NCBI GenBank assembly: GCA_945865325.1
Contig: CAMBFA010000022.1
Location: 1-34,297, forward strand
Origin: Candidatus Kuenenia stuttgartensis
GTDB taxonomy: Bacteria; Planctomycetota; Planctomycetia; Pirellulales; UBA1268
Direction of reading: 5' to 3'
DNA length: 34,297 nt
The first letter of the stretch is position 1, and each line of letters opens with the position of its first letter. Of the stretch, positions 23,572 through 31,456 are shown piece by piece. The notes under the pieces are model-generated. The model had not been told where the DNA came from. It made no database searches and worked only from the letters and a program-made list of their open reading frames with translations. Made by a program: the position numbers and the translations under genes.

Positions 23572-25014
23572 TCAGCCCCCCGCGGGGAGCGCCGAAAGAT
23601 CGAGCCCGAGGCGCTTCGCCTTTTTGTAGAGCGTCGTCCGGTTGATGCCGAGGGCCCGGGCTGCCGCGTCGCGCCGCCAGGCGTGGCGCTGGAGCGCCTC
23701 GAGGATCATCTGCCGCTCCGGCACCGCCAGCGACTCTCGCAGCGCCCCCTGGCCAAGCGGCTCGACCCGGACCGCGCCGGCCGTCATGACCGCCGGGGGA
23801 AGATCGCCGACCTCGACGCGGCTGGTCGTGCCGAGATAGACGCCGCGTTCGACGGCGTGCTCGAGCTCGCGAACGTTGCCGGGCCAGTCGTGGGCCAGCA
23901 GGGCCGCCAGGGCCCCCGGAGTGAAGCCGTCGACCGTTCGCCCCGCCCGGGCCGCAGCGCGGGTAAGAAAGTGGCTGGCGAGGAGGGGGATATCGGAGCG
24001 CCGGTCACGGAGCGCCGGCATCTCGATCGTGACGACGTTGATCCGCCAGAACAGATCGGCGCGGAACCGGCCGGCGGCGACCAGCGCCGCCAGATCCTCG
24101 TGGGTGGCGAGGACGAGGCGGGCGTCGACCTTGCGCGTCGATCCCCCCCCCACCGGCTCGAACTCGAGGTTCTGGAGGACGCGAAGGAGCTTTACCTGGA
24201 GGCCCGGCGTGGCGGTGGCGATCTCGTCGAGGAAGATCGTCCCCCCATCGGCCTGGGCGAAACGCCCTTCGCGGTCGACCGTGGCCCCCGTGAACGCGCC
24301 GGCGACATGGCCGAACAGCTCGCTCTCGAGGAGCGATTCCGACAGGCTGCCGCAGGCGACCTCGACGAAGCGCCCGCTGCGGCGGCCGCTGATGGCATGG
24401 ATTTCCCGGGCCAGGAGCGATTTCCCCGTGCCGCTCTCACCGGTGAGGAGGATCGTGACCCCGGTGTCGGCAACGCGACGGGCGATGTCGAGCACCCGGC
24501 GGATCGCCGGGTCACCGCCGAGGATCGCGACCCGATCCCCTGGCGCAGCCAGGCCCGGCTCGACCTCCGGAGACGGGGTCGGGCAGGCCTTCGTGAGCGC
24601 CTCCAGCAGCCGGTCATCGGCAGCCGGAAAGCCAATCGTGATGTCCCACCCGGCCGGATCGGCCTGGGGAGGGAGCACGGCGACGAGCCTGGCCAGCGCG
24701 TGCCGGGAGGGGAGTTGCTGGCGGACTGCTTCGGCGCCCCGCGTGGCCACCTGGCCGACGACGACCCACGCATCACACCGGCCGCGGGAGACGAGGCGGC
24801 GGGCCTCGTCGGCGCTCCCGGCAGCGCTGGCGTGCCACCCCTGAGTACAGAGCCAGGCCGCGGTTCCCGATGCGGCCCGGCGATCGGCATCGATGACGAC
24901 CACCCGGCCGCGCGCCCCATTCCTCTCCGCCCCGCGCGTCGCCCGGCTGTTCCCCCCGGGCGTCGGGAGCGGGGAGGGAAGGCTGTGCGGTGCGGGAACG
25001 AGGTCGGCGCGCAT
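23572..25014 (-). CDS. sigma-54-dependent activator, NtrC family, degenerate receiver
   Basis: The 480-aa protein has three parts. The N-terminal receiver-like domain (about 35-145) begins [20 protein letters not shown], but the strand that should end in the phosphorylated Asp reads [10 protein letters not shown], with no Asp at the site. The central AAA+ domain has Walker A GESGTGKS (192-199), the sigma-54 contact loop GAFTGA (239-244) and Walker [10 protein letters not shown] (257-265). The C-terminal Fis-type helix-turn-helix ends [20 protein letters not shown]. It should therefore activate sigma-54 promoters without classical phosphorylation control. ATG 25014 is preferred; GTG 25044 is possible. 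No histidine kinase gene is near. The target is unknown. Confidence 0.92.
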   Translation of the reverse strand: MRADLVPAPHSLPSPLPTPGGNSRATRGAERNGARGRVVVIDADRRAASGTAAWLCTQGWHASAAGSADEARRLVSRGRCDAWVVVGQVATRGAEAVRQQLPSRHALARLVAVLPPQADPAGWDITIGFPAADDRLLEALTKACPTPSPEVEPGLAAPGDRVAILGGDPAIRRVLDIARRVADTGVTILLTGESGTGKSLLAREIHAISGRRSGRFVEVACGSLSESLLESELFGHVAGAFTGATVDREGRFAQADGGTIFLDEIATATPGLQVKLLRVLQNLEFEPVGGGSTRKVDARLVLATHEDLAALVAAGRFRADLFWRINVVTIEMPALRDRRSDIPLLASHFLTRAAARAGRTVDGFTPGALAALLAHDWPGNVRELEHAVERGVYLGTTSRVEVGDLPPAVMTAGAVRVEPLGQGALRESLAVPERQMILEALQRHAWRRDAAARALGINRTTLYKKAKRLGLDLSALPAGG

Positions 25015-25044
25015 GGTGAATCCCGTGGACGAAAAAAGCTCCAC

Positions 25045-25082
25045 AGGTACCTAGGTCGCCGTTTGGCGACGTCAAAGTCGCC
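25045..25082. promoter_or_regulatory. cluster of inverted and direct repeats upstream of the activator gene
   Basis: AGGTACCT (25045-25052) overlaps CCTAGG (25050-25055). Next come GTCGCC (25055-25060), a 4-nt loop and GGCGAC (25065-25070), then GTCGCC again at 25077-25082, exactly 22 bp after the first copy. This dense symmetry 30-70 bp upstream of the start could be an autoregulatory site. Confidence 0.4.
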
Positions 25083-25157
25083 CGAGGTCGACAAGCTTGC
25101 CGAAAAGGGACATTTCCCCAGCGTGAGCCGGCAGAATCGGCACGACCTCTGCCACCG

Positions 25158-25892
25158 TCAGTCGCGGCCGCCGGGGCGGTCGCCGGGGGACGGTTCGGCA
25201 TGCTTGGGGTGGCTGTCGCCGATCCCGACGGCATCGACGATCCGGTCGCCGGCAGGACCGAAGATCAGCTCCTTGTTCTCAAACAGCGCCTCGGGGTCGC
25301 GGTCGAGCATCTGCATCCGCCGCTTCCGGAACCAGAAGAATGCCACCACCGCCAAGAAGGCGAGCGAGATCGCCGCCAGCGTCAGCCCCCGTTCGGCCGA
25401 GCGAATCAGGCCGCTGATGCTGTCGCCGAAGGAATAGGCCAGCCCGAAGAATCCGCCGATGACCACCGACGCGCAGAGGAGATCGGCGAGGAGGAACCAG
25501 CGGTACTTCACCTTGAGCATGCCGGCGGTGAGGTAGAAGGGGCTCCGTAGGCCAACGAGAAACCGAGCGACAAAGAACGCCTTGATCCCGTGCCGGTTGA
25601 TGAGATCCTCGATCGTCTTCTCGCGTTCGGGGGTGAGAAACCCCGACCACCAGGGATGGTCGCGGAGGATCTTGGCGCCGAAAAATCTCCCCACGGCGTA
25701 CATCAAGCTGTCGCCGAGCACCGCGCCGAGGAGGCAGGCAGGGAGGGCGTAATACCACTGCAGCGCCCCCGCCTTGCTGGCGACGCCGGCAGCGATGATC
25801 GGCACCTCCTCCGGCACTGGGAGCCCGATCCCCGTCAGCGTCAGGAAGATCACGATGCCGAGGTACGACCCCTGCTCGAACCACTCGATCAT
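25158..25892 (-). CDS. DedA/SNARE-associated family membrane protein
   Basis: The 244-aa product matches the DedA (VTT-domain) family of membrane proteins. It has an N-terminal re-entrant segment FLTLTGIGLPVPEEVPIIAA, then LLGAVLGDSLMYAVGRFFGA with the G-D-x-x-x-Y-x-x-G-R-x-x-G pattern. GIKAFFVARFLVGLRSPFYL follows with the A-R-F-x-x-G-x-R-x-P pattern, then further transmembrane helices. The last 45 residues are polar and variable. DedA proteins are linked to lipid carrier flipping and proton motive force homeostasis; a possible functional tie to uppP nearby is inference. ATG 25892 was chosen because MIEWFEQGSYLGI begins the family. A -10-like TACACT lies 55 nt upstream (25952-25947). Confidence 0.92.
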   Translation of the reverse strand: MIEWFEQGSYLGIVIFLTLTGIGLPVPEEVPIIAAGVASKAGALQWYYALPACLLGAVLGDSLMYAVGRFFGAKILRDHPWWSGFLTPEREKTIEDLINRHGIKAFFVARFLVGLRSPFYLTAGMLKVKYRWFLLADLLCASVVIGGFFGLAYSFGDSISGLIRSAERGLTLAAISLAFLAVVAFFWFRKRRMQMLDRDPEALFENKELIFGPAGDRIVDAVGIGDSHPKHAEPSPGDRPGGRD

Positions 25893-26365
25893 GTTCAGTT
25901 CGGTCGGGTGTCCAGGGAGTCGGCCCGTGTCGTGCAACGCTTCAACAGTGTACCCAAGGAAGACCGCCGGGGCAGGGGACTTCCACCCTCCGCCGGCCGC
26001 AGAAACGGGCCGCCCCCCCCTTGTTTCCCCGATTACCCTTGCCACGCGACGCCAATTCGACCATCGCCCGTTCTCCGCCTCGGACCATCCAATGCCATCC
26101 TCCTCCTCCCATTCGGCCCGCCGCCGGCGTCCGCCCCCCTTAGCTGCCCGTGGAAAAAGTCATCCCTGACCGAACCGGCTGCGGGGCAGCCAGTGGAACC
26201 GGTCCACCTGGAAACCACACTGTTTTCTCGAGTCCGGCGCACTTTCGGCCGCCTTGTGCTGTCGGGCCCAGAGTTTTTCCGCGGGCAGCTGGGGCTGGGC
26301 GGCGGCATGCCTGGCCTGCCAGGAAGGGGCGTTGCCAGCGCGTCCTCTCGCGCCGTGAGCACCGC
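25893..26365. other. 473-bp stretch between apbE and the DedA gene
   Basis: The part next to DedA (25893-26159) holds the -10-like TACACT (25952-25947) and C-rich sequence, with nothing else I can support. The part next to apbE (26160-26369) contains the possible small ORF listed separately. No terminator with a T-run was found after apbE. Confidence 0.5.
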
Positions 26366-26369
26366 TCAC
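26160..26369 (-). CDS. possible small ORF coupled to apbE
   Basis: A GTG at 26369 overlaps the apbE stop as GTGA, the classic 4-bp coupling overlap, and opens a 69-codon frame ending in TGA at 26160. The product begins MSGAHGARGRAGNAPSWQAR and ends RFHWLPRSRFGQG. It is hydrophilic, rich in Gln, Lys and Arg, and matches no family I know. Codon third positions are roughly 75-80% G/C over the last 50 codons, which is compatible with coding but lower than in neighbouring genes. GGAGG lies 13 nt before the GTG, which is long. It may well be noncoding. Confidence 0.25.
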   Translation of the reverse strand: MSGAHGARGRAGNAPSWQARHAAAQPQLPAEKLWARQHKAAESAPDSRKQCGFQVDRFHWLPRSRFGQG

Positions 26370-27409
26370 ACCACACGCACCACCTCCAGTCCCTCCCCCG
26401 GATCCCACTCGACGAGTTGGGGGTCGAGGTTCGCCGTCAGGACGCGGACATTGGCGGGATTGCGAGCGGGAACGACGAGCACCGCGGCGCAGTCGCCGCC
26501 GGCCGGCGCGATCCGCTCGAGCCCCGCCGGCCCGAGGACATAGAGCGCCGTGGAGAGGGCGTCGGCATCGGCCGCGCGCGGCGCGATCACCGTCGACGAC
26601 AGCACCCCTTCCGCCGGAAGCCCGCTGCGTGGGTCAAGGATGTGCCCGAGCCGGCGCCCGCGATCGACGAAGAACTGGGTCCCCGAGCCGCTCGTTCCCA
26701 GGGCCGCGTCGACGAGCGTCACGGTGGCCAGCCGCCGACCAGGCCGGAGCGGATGGCGGATGCCGACGCGCCACCCGCGCCGTCCGGGAAGGGCCGGCCC
26801 CTGGAGCCCAATCGCGCGGACACTGCTCGAGCCGCCATGGACGAGCACACTCGCCACCCCGGCGGCGGTGAGCATCCCGATCACCGCATCGAGCGCCCAC
26901 CCTTTGCCGATCGCTCCGAGGTTGAGCTCGAGGCCGGAGCGCGTGAAGCGCACCCGCCCCGAGACCTCGTCGATCTCGACATGCTCCATCCCCGCCGCCG
27001 CCCGGGCGGCGGCGAGCGTCGGGGCATCGGGGGTGCGCCCCTGGCGCCGGAGGAAGCCCCAGGCACGGACGAGGCTCCCGGCGGCCGGATCGAAGCCACC
27101 GGCCGTCCGCTCATGGAGCGAGCGGGCGTGCGCGAGGAGGGCCACGAGGTCCGCCGCGACCGGCTGCCACCCCTGGGAGGCGGTGGCGTTGAGACGGGCA
27201 AGCTCGCTCGAGTCGCGGTAGACGGTGATCCGGTCCTCGATGGCGTCGACGAGATCGAGCGCCGCCAAGCCGAGCTCGGTGGCATCCGACACTTCGCCGG
27301 CGTTGAACACCACCTCGAACCGGCACGCCATCGCGTCCCGCCCGACGACAAGCGCGTGGAGCTCCGGGAGCTCCGGTGCCGGCGGGGGTGGGGAATCGGG
27401 CTCGGCCAT
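26366..27409 (-). CDS. apbE: FAD:protein FMN transferase
   Basis: ApbE transfers FMN from FAD to a Thr of target flavoproteins, for example subunits of Na+-pumping NADH:quinone reductase or extracytoplasmic reductases. Seen in the 347-aa product: CRFEVVFNAGEVSDATELGL near the N-terminus, NLGAIGKGWALDAVIGML (conserved L-G-x-I-x-K-G-x-x-x-D), VLVHGGSSSVRAIG, and RSGLPAEGVLSSTVIAPRAA with ADADALSTALYVLG, the metal and FAD binding A-D-x-L-S-T region. No lipobox or signal sequence is evident, which is unusual because many ApbE proteins are exported lipoproteins. ATG 27409 was chosen over an upstream TTG. No recognisable target flavoprotein is in the window. Confidence 0.92.
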   Translation of the reverse strand: MAEPDSPPPPAPELPELHALVVGRDAMACRFEVVFNAGEVSDATELGLAALDLVDAIEDRITVYRDSSELARLNATASQGWQPVAADLVALLAHARSLHERTAGGFDPAAGSLVRAWGFLRRQGRTPDAPTLAAARAAAGMEHVEIDEVSGRVRFTRSGLELNLGAIGKGWALDAVIGMLTAAGVASVLVHGGSSSVRAIGLQGPALPGRRGWRVGIRHPLRPGRRLATVTLVDAALGTSGSGTQFFVDRGRRLGHILDPRSGLPAEGVLSSTVIAPRAADADALSTALYVLGPAGLERIAPAGGDCAAVLVVPARNPANVRVLTANLDPQLVEWDPGEGLEVVRVV

Positions 27410-27470
27410 GGAGGATCCCGGAGCGTCTTGCACCTCGAGTCCCCCCGAGCCTACCAAGCCGGGAACGGGA

Positions 27471-28964
27471 TCAGCGGTTCCAAGGCTTTCCGGGGAGCGT
27501 CGTCGGCCAGTCGTCGTTGGTCAGCCAGACGAGCGACGTCGCGACCTTGCCGAGGCCACCGGACCCGGCCGGCTGGGCGACGGAGACGCCGGCATTCCCG
27601 GCATCAACACTGACTCGCACCTGACGGAATCCTTCGTCGGCGGTCACGAGGCTGTGCGGAAGCGACGGGCGGAAGCCGGCAGGAATCTTGCCGAGGAGCC
27701 CCTTCAGCGGCCGGCTGCCACGCAGTCCGACAAGCGCCAGTTCGACGGTGTCCCCGACGCGCTTCAAGACGGCGCGGTCGAGTCCGCCGCCGCTCGGAAG
27801 CCGCATCGCGGCGGTGACATCACGGGCACCGGAGGCCCGCAGACCGGTCGTCGGCCCAGCCGGTCCAACATCTCCCTTGGGGCCCGCCGCACCGGGCTTG
27901 CCGGGCACTCCTGCGGGGCCCTGCTTGCCAGCCGCGCCCACCGCGCCGCGCTCCCCCTTGGGGCCAGCCACACCGGGCTTGCCATCTTTCCCGTCGAGGC
28001 CGTTTTTCCCAGCTGCACCGGGCTTGCCATCCTTCCCGTCGAGGCCGTTTTTCCCCGCTACGCCGGGCTTGCCGGCCGCTCCCGCCGGGCCGCGCTCCCC
28101 CTTGGGGCCAGCCGCGCCGGGCTTGCCATCCTTGCCATTGAGGCCGTTTTTCCCAGCCACACCGGGCTTGCCGGGCGCTCCCACCGGGCCGCTCTCCCCC
28201 TTGGGGCCAGCCACACCAGGCTTCCCATCCTTCCCGTCGAGGCCGTTTTTCCCAGCTGCACCGGGCTTGCCGGCTGCTCCCGCTGCGCCACTCTCCCCCT
28301 TGGGGCCGGCCACACCAGGCTTCCCATCCTTCCCGTCGAGGCCGTTTTTCCCAGCCACGCCGGGCTTGCCGGCCGCTCCCGCGGGGCCCTGCTTGCCAGC
28401 CGCGCCAGCCGGGCCCACCGGGCCGCGCTCCCCCTTGAGGCCAGCGACACCGGGCTTCCCATCCTTGCCGTTGATTCCGTTGAGGCCGTTAACGCCATCG
28501 ATGCCGTCGAGCCCAGATTTCCCCTGCGGGCCCACCGCACCGGTGGGGCCCGGCTTGCCATCTTTTCCGGCCGGGCCGAGCTTCCCGTCGAGGCCCGGCT
28601 TCCCCTGTGGGCCGGCCGGACCGGGCTCTCCCCGATCCCCCTTCGGCCCCGCCTGGCCCGGCTCGCCGCACGGGCCGATCGTCCCCGGCTCTCCCTGAAT
28701 CCCGGGCTCTCCCTTCGGCCCGGGCTCCCCCTGAACACCCGCCAGGCCGGCAGCGCCGGCCAGGCCAGTGGCTCCCGACCCCCCATTCCCCGCGCGCCAC
28801 AGCGTCAGATCGACCCACCGAGAATTCATGTCGTCCCAGATCCACAGTCGCCCCTTCGCCTCCTCATACCAGGCATCGCCGAGATCCCCCTGTGCAGGGA
28901 GAGTACGGGCATCCTCGATGATTCCCAGAACGGCATGCACGGGCGGAATGTTGCGATTGACCAC
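27471..28964 (-). CDS. collagen-like protein with 99-bp repeats and tail-fibre-like ends
   Basis: The 497-aa product has three regions. Residues 1-60 form a small head (AVLGIIEDARTLPAQGDLGD and LWIWDDMNSRWVDL), similar in style to attachment modules of phage tail fibres. Residues about 61-370 are uninterrupted Gly-X-Y triplets, rich in GKDGKPG, GPKGE and GAAGKPG, which should form a collagen triple helix. Residues about 375-497 form a globular end (LALVGLRGSRPLKGLL, IPAGFRPSLPHSLVT, VRVSVDAGNAGVSVAQ), probably a trimerising or binding beta domain. No signal peptide is visible. The start is GTG 28964, with GGGGAC about 6 nt upstream; a TTG at 29060 is the longer option. It could be a fibre or surface adhesin; export and partner are unknown. 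Confidence 0.88.
   Translation of the reverse strand: MVNRNIPPVHAVLGIIEDARTLPAQGDLGDAWYEEAKGRLWIWDDMNSRWVDLTLWRAGNGGSGATGLAGAAGLAGVQGEPGPKGEPGIQGEPGTIGPCGEPGQAGPKGDRGEPGPAGPQGKPGLDGKLGPAGKDGKPGPTGAVGPQGKSGLDGIDGVNGLNGINGKDGKPGVAGLKGERGPVGPAGAAGKQGPAGAAGKPGVAGKNGLDGKDGKPGVAGPKGESGAAGAAGKPGAAGKNGLDGKDGKPGVAGPKGESGPVGAPGKPGVAGKNGLNGKDGKPGAAGPKGERGPAGAAGKPGVAGKNGLDGKDGKPGAAGKNGLDGKDGKPGVAGPKGERGAVGAAGKQGPAGVPGKPGAAGPKGDVGPAGPTTGLRASGARDVTAAMRLPSGGGLDRAVLKRVGDTVELALVGLRGSRPLKGLLGKIPAGFRPSLPHSLVTADEGFRQVRVSVDAGNAGVSVAQPAGSGGLGKVATSLVWLTNDDWPTTLPGKPWNR
27990..28400 (-). repeat. 99-bp tandem repeats inside the collagen-like gene
   Basis: The marker GAGGCCGTTTTT (plus strand) starts at 28041, 28140, 28239 and 28338, giving an exact 99-bp (33-residue, 11-triplet) period. 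One extra copy at 27996 is 45 bp away, a 15-residue partial duplication (GKDGKPGAAGKNGLD). The copies are near-identical, so recent slippage or recombination is likely and copy number may vary between strains. Confidence 0.9.
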
Positions 28965-29288
28965 GGACGAGTCCCCTAAAACACGGGGGCGGGCAGAAGA
29001 ACCCAAGCCCCCTAGGCTGATTATTTGATGCAAATTACCCAGACAAACGGGGCAATGCAAATCAGCCCTCGGCGCGGTCGAGCCGACCGGGAATCACCCC
29101 CCAGGGGGATTCACAACGCCTTCCGGCCCTGCCGGGGGAGTCACCCCTGCGACCCACCGGAGACCCGGGCGCCCAAGGACTGGTTTTCGGGTTCCCCGGT
29201 CCCCGCCGCCGCTGCCTGTCGGCGGCTCGCAGGTGGGGGAACCCGCCCCCGCCGCCGGATCGGTCGGGGATGACGTTTCCGCGCCCTG
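28965..29288. other. 324-bp gap between KAP-like NTPase and collagen-like genes
   Basis: The right half is GC-rich with no recognisable gene or T-run terminator after the NTPase stop. The left half is unusually AT-rich for this window. It holds the promoter-like pair listed separately and a direct repeat ATGCAAAT at 29028-29035 and 29055-29062, 27 bp apart. Confidence 0.55.
29032..29060 (-). promoter_or_regulatory. sigma-70-like promoter of the collagen-like gene
   Basis: On the minus strand TTGCAT (29060-29055) and TAATTT (29037-29032) are separated by 17 bp in an AT-rich patch. They would give a leader of about 60 nt before the GTG at 28964. This supports the shorter start and suggests that the gene has its own promoter. 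Confidence 0.45.
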
Positions 29289-30755
29289 CTAGCGCGGGGC
29301 GAGGCCCCGATCGAAGGCATCCTGATCGCGCTGAAACACCGCCAACTCCCGCTCAAACTGCTCCAGCGGGATCGTCCACACCGGCTGCTCCGAGGTATGG
29401 GAGTGGCAGTGGGAGACGAGGAGGCGATGGAGGAACTTGAACAGGTGACGGGGCACCCGCAGGGTCCGCAGGCCATCGATGAGCCGCCGTTGGTCGACAG
29501 CCGGATCGAACAGCTGGGCGAGCGTTGCCGGGGGGCTCCCGACGCTCGCCGCCTTCACCCGCTGCGAGGCGATGTCGTAGAGCGTCTCGCCGGTCCACTC
29601 CAAGCCCGGCACGAGATTCTGCTTGTCGAGCCGGGCACGCTGGTTGAACTGTTCGTCCTCCCGCTCGATGAAGCGGTAGAGCTCCTCAGGAAGGAGGAGC
29701 TTGAAGCCGAGCCCGGGGGACTTCAGAAACTTGTTGTCGAGCATCGGCCAGACGAGGAGCCGCATCCGCTCGGCTTGGCCGTTGACGGCGTGCGGCTCGT
29801 CAACGCGGTCGACGATCACCACCATCCCGGTGTAGCCGAGGGCGGCAAGCACCCCTTGAAACTTCGCCAGGAGCTCGTAACGGTCGTCGCTGCGGGCATG
29901 CTTCGGCAGCGGCTGGCCGTCGAGATCGACCTCCGGCATCCGCGCCAGGGCCTGGGTCAGCTGGCCAGTAGTGCGGTTGCCGGTGCGCATGCTGCGGACG
30001 ATCCGCCGCGCGGTCCACCACGCCCGCACCCGCCGCCACAGCCAGGGGGCCCACGCGGCGATCAGGAGCGTCCACGGCCACCACAGCCGCGTCCACTCGA
30101 GATTGCCGCGGACACCCCCCGACACCAGCGCCCCAGCCATCAGTGCCGTCGCCACCATTCCCAGCCACCCCGACCAGGACGACTTCCATGTCTTGTAGCC
30201 GACGAGCCGACGGAGCCGAGCCCAACGGGAGGGGAAGGTCTCGCCGGTCGACTGGTCGTAGCAGGCTGCCAGGAGCGACAGATCGCGCGCTTGCGGACCG
30301 GCGAGCCGGTGCTTCTCGCGCCCGCCCCCCTCGAGGAGCTTCGAGACCAAGTGCGTCGTGCCGAGGGCGAGGATGGCGTCGATGTGGTCCCACAGTTTCC
30401 AGTGGGCCAGCACCTTCTCCACCGGCCGCTTCGCACCGACCCGGTCGATGAACCGATCGAGGAACGGATTGAAGTCGTCGTAGAGAACGACGAACGTTTT
30501 CCGTTCGGGATGATCGGCATCGTGGCGCTCGAACTGCCGCACCATCTGCAGCTTGAGCGCGGTCTTCCCCGCCCCCTTCTCGCCGAACACGATCGCAGTG
30601 CTCGGATCGTCCGGGTTGCCGTAGATCTTGTCCCAGGCCGGATGGAAGGTCGACTCCAGGCAGGTGCGCTTGAAGACGGTGTCGTTCTGTGCGTCTTCCT
30701 CGGCAAACGGGTTGCCGGCGATGCGGTGATGGTCGAGGAAGTCCTGGATCTTCAT
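29289..30755 (-). CDS. KAP-like P-loop NTPase with two membrane segments inside the NTPase domain
   Basis: The 488-aa protein has Walker A GEKGAGKT at 58-65 (in STAIVFGEKGAGKTALKLQM) and a Walker B-like strand GMVVIVDRVDEP at about 310-321. Between them lie two hydrophobic stretches, about 196-216 (WLGMVATALMAGALVSGG) and 225-241 (WWPWTLLIAAWAPWLW), separated by a short charged turn. Membrane segments inserted between Walker A and B are the hallmark of KAP NTPases (Kidins220/ARMS, bacterial PifA). Assignment to that family is inference. The C-terminal 150 residues are helical and charged (LRTLRVPRHLFKFLHRLLVS). ATG 30755 begins the conserved-looking MKIQDFLDHHRIAGNPF. The upstream gene ends 43 bp before it. 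Function unknown; KAP proteins organise membrane complexes or block phage. Confidence 0.82.
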   Translation of the reverse strand: MKIQDFLDHHRIAGNPFAEEDAQNDTVFKRTCLESTFHPAWDKIYGNPDDPSTAIVFGEKGAGKTALKLQMVRQFERHDADHPERKTFVVLYDDFNPFLDRFIDRVGAKRPVEKVLAHWKLWDHIDAILALGTTHLVSKLLEGGGREKHRLAGPQARDLSLLAACYDQSTGETFPSRWARLRRLVGYKTWKSSWSGWLGMVATALMAGALVSGGVRGNLEWTRLWWPWTLLIAAWAPWLWRRVRAWWTARRIVRSMRTGNRTTGQLTQALARMPEVDLDGQPLPKHARSDDRYELLAKFQGVLAALGYTGMVVIVDRVDEPHAVNGQAERMRLLVWPMLDNKFLKSPGLGFKLLLPEELYRFIEREDEQFNQRARLDKQNLVPGLEWTGETLYDIASQRVKAASVGSPPATLAQLFDPAVDQRRLIDGLRTLRVPRHLFKFLHRLLVSHCHSHTSEQPVWTIPLEQFERELAVFQRDQDAFDRGLAPR

Positions 30756-30798
30756 GTCAGCAGACGACTCCGGGAGCGGGAACGGGAGAGCAGAACCG

Positions 30799-31383
30799 TC
30801 ACTTGCCGGCGGGCACGAGCCCTTCGACCATGGCGCGGAATCCGTCGGCATGCTTCGCGACGGTCTTCCCCGGTCCGTAAAACTTCAAAAAGTAATTGCC
30901 GCGGTCGGGCGTTTCCACGATCGCCGCGAGCATCCGGTAATCGGGGCGGTCGACGGCCTTGCCACCGGCAAAAGGCCCGGCGGGGGCGTCCTTGTAGGTG
31001 CCGCTGATGTCGACGATCGTCACGTCGCACCCGGCCAGCTTGATCTTCTTTGCCGTCGCCTTCGACTTCGTGTCGCTCCCATCGGGCTGGGCGAATTGGC
31101 CATACCAGCGATCGACGTTCGCTTGAACGCTCCCCCCGGCTCCCATGACGGTCATCCGCCCGGGCTGCAGCCCTTCCCCTTCCGAAGGAATCGCAAACTC
31201 CGTCTCGACGATCGACGACTTCGGCTGCACCCGCTTCCACCCCTCTGGGGCCGCCAGCGAAAAACCCTCCTCGGCAATCGTGTAGGCAAGCGCGTCGTCC
31301 CCGGCTTGCCAAGCCTGGACGGGGGCGGCGACAAGGGCAACGAGGGCAACCACGAGGGCGACGAGGTCTGTACGGACGTGCAT
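30799..31383 (-). CDS. small exported hypothetical protein
   Basis: The 194-aa product begins MHVRTDLVALVVALVALVAA and is probably cleaved near PVQAWQA, so it is exported. The mature part, with FSLAAPEGWKRVQPKSSIVE, MTVMGAGGSVQANVDRWYGQ and CDVTIVDISGTY, then NYFLKFYGPGKTVAKHADGF, resembles in layout the small PsbP/DUF1795-like proteins (a short N-terminal P-x-G-W strand, then a beta sheet flanked by helices). That is only a resemblance. ATG 31383 has GGAG 9 nt upstream. A -10-like TACGAT at 31428-31423 could serve it, so it may start a subunit with the NTPase gene 43 bp downstream. Confidence 0.8.
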   Translation of the reverse strand: MHVRTDLVALVVALVALVAAPVQAWQAGDDALAYTIAEEGFSLAAPEGWKRVQPKSSIVETEFAIPSEGEGLQPGRMTVMGAGGSVQANVDRWYGQFAQPDGSDTKSKATAKKIKLAGCDVTIVDISGTYKDAPAGPFAGGKAVDRPDYRMLAAIVETPDRGNYFLKFYGPGKTVAKHADGFRAMVEGLVPAGK

Positions 31384-31456
31384 GGAGGCGCTCCGGTGCG
31401 GTGTCGGGGGGAAATAAAGCCAATCGTAGCAGCGTGACGAGGAAGCGTGAGAGGGG

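Noticed and set aside
22651-25437. 928-codon open plus-strand frame through uppP, the gap and the activator gene
   Set aside because: It is out of frame with uppP and antisense to the activator. Only its short middle part in the intergenic gap (23395-23525) showed a family-like pattern, reported separately.
27990-28400. Regularly spaced repeats that look like a CRISPR array at first glance
   Set aside because: The period is 99 bp with the whole unit repeated, it is in frame, and it codes for Gly-X-Y triplets. There are no spacers of differing sequence and no cas genes.
27688-28698. Plus-strand open frame rich in Pro and Gly opposite the collagen-like gene
   Set aside because: It is the complement of Gly-X-Y codons, which gives a Pro/Leu/Gly-rich mirror. 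The minus frame has a start with a ribosome binding site and distinct end domains.
29025-29273. 82-codon plus-strand frame in the gap before the collagen-like gene
   Set aside because: No ribosome binding site; the product is Arg/Pro/Gly low complexity, and it overlaps the promoter-like pair of the minus-strand gene.
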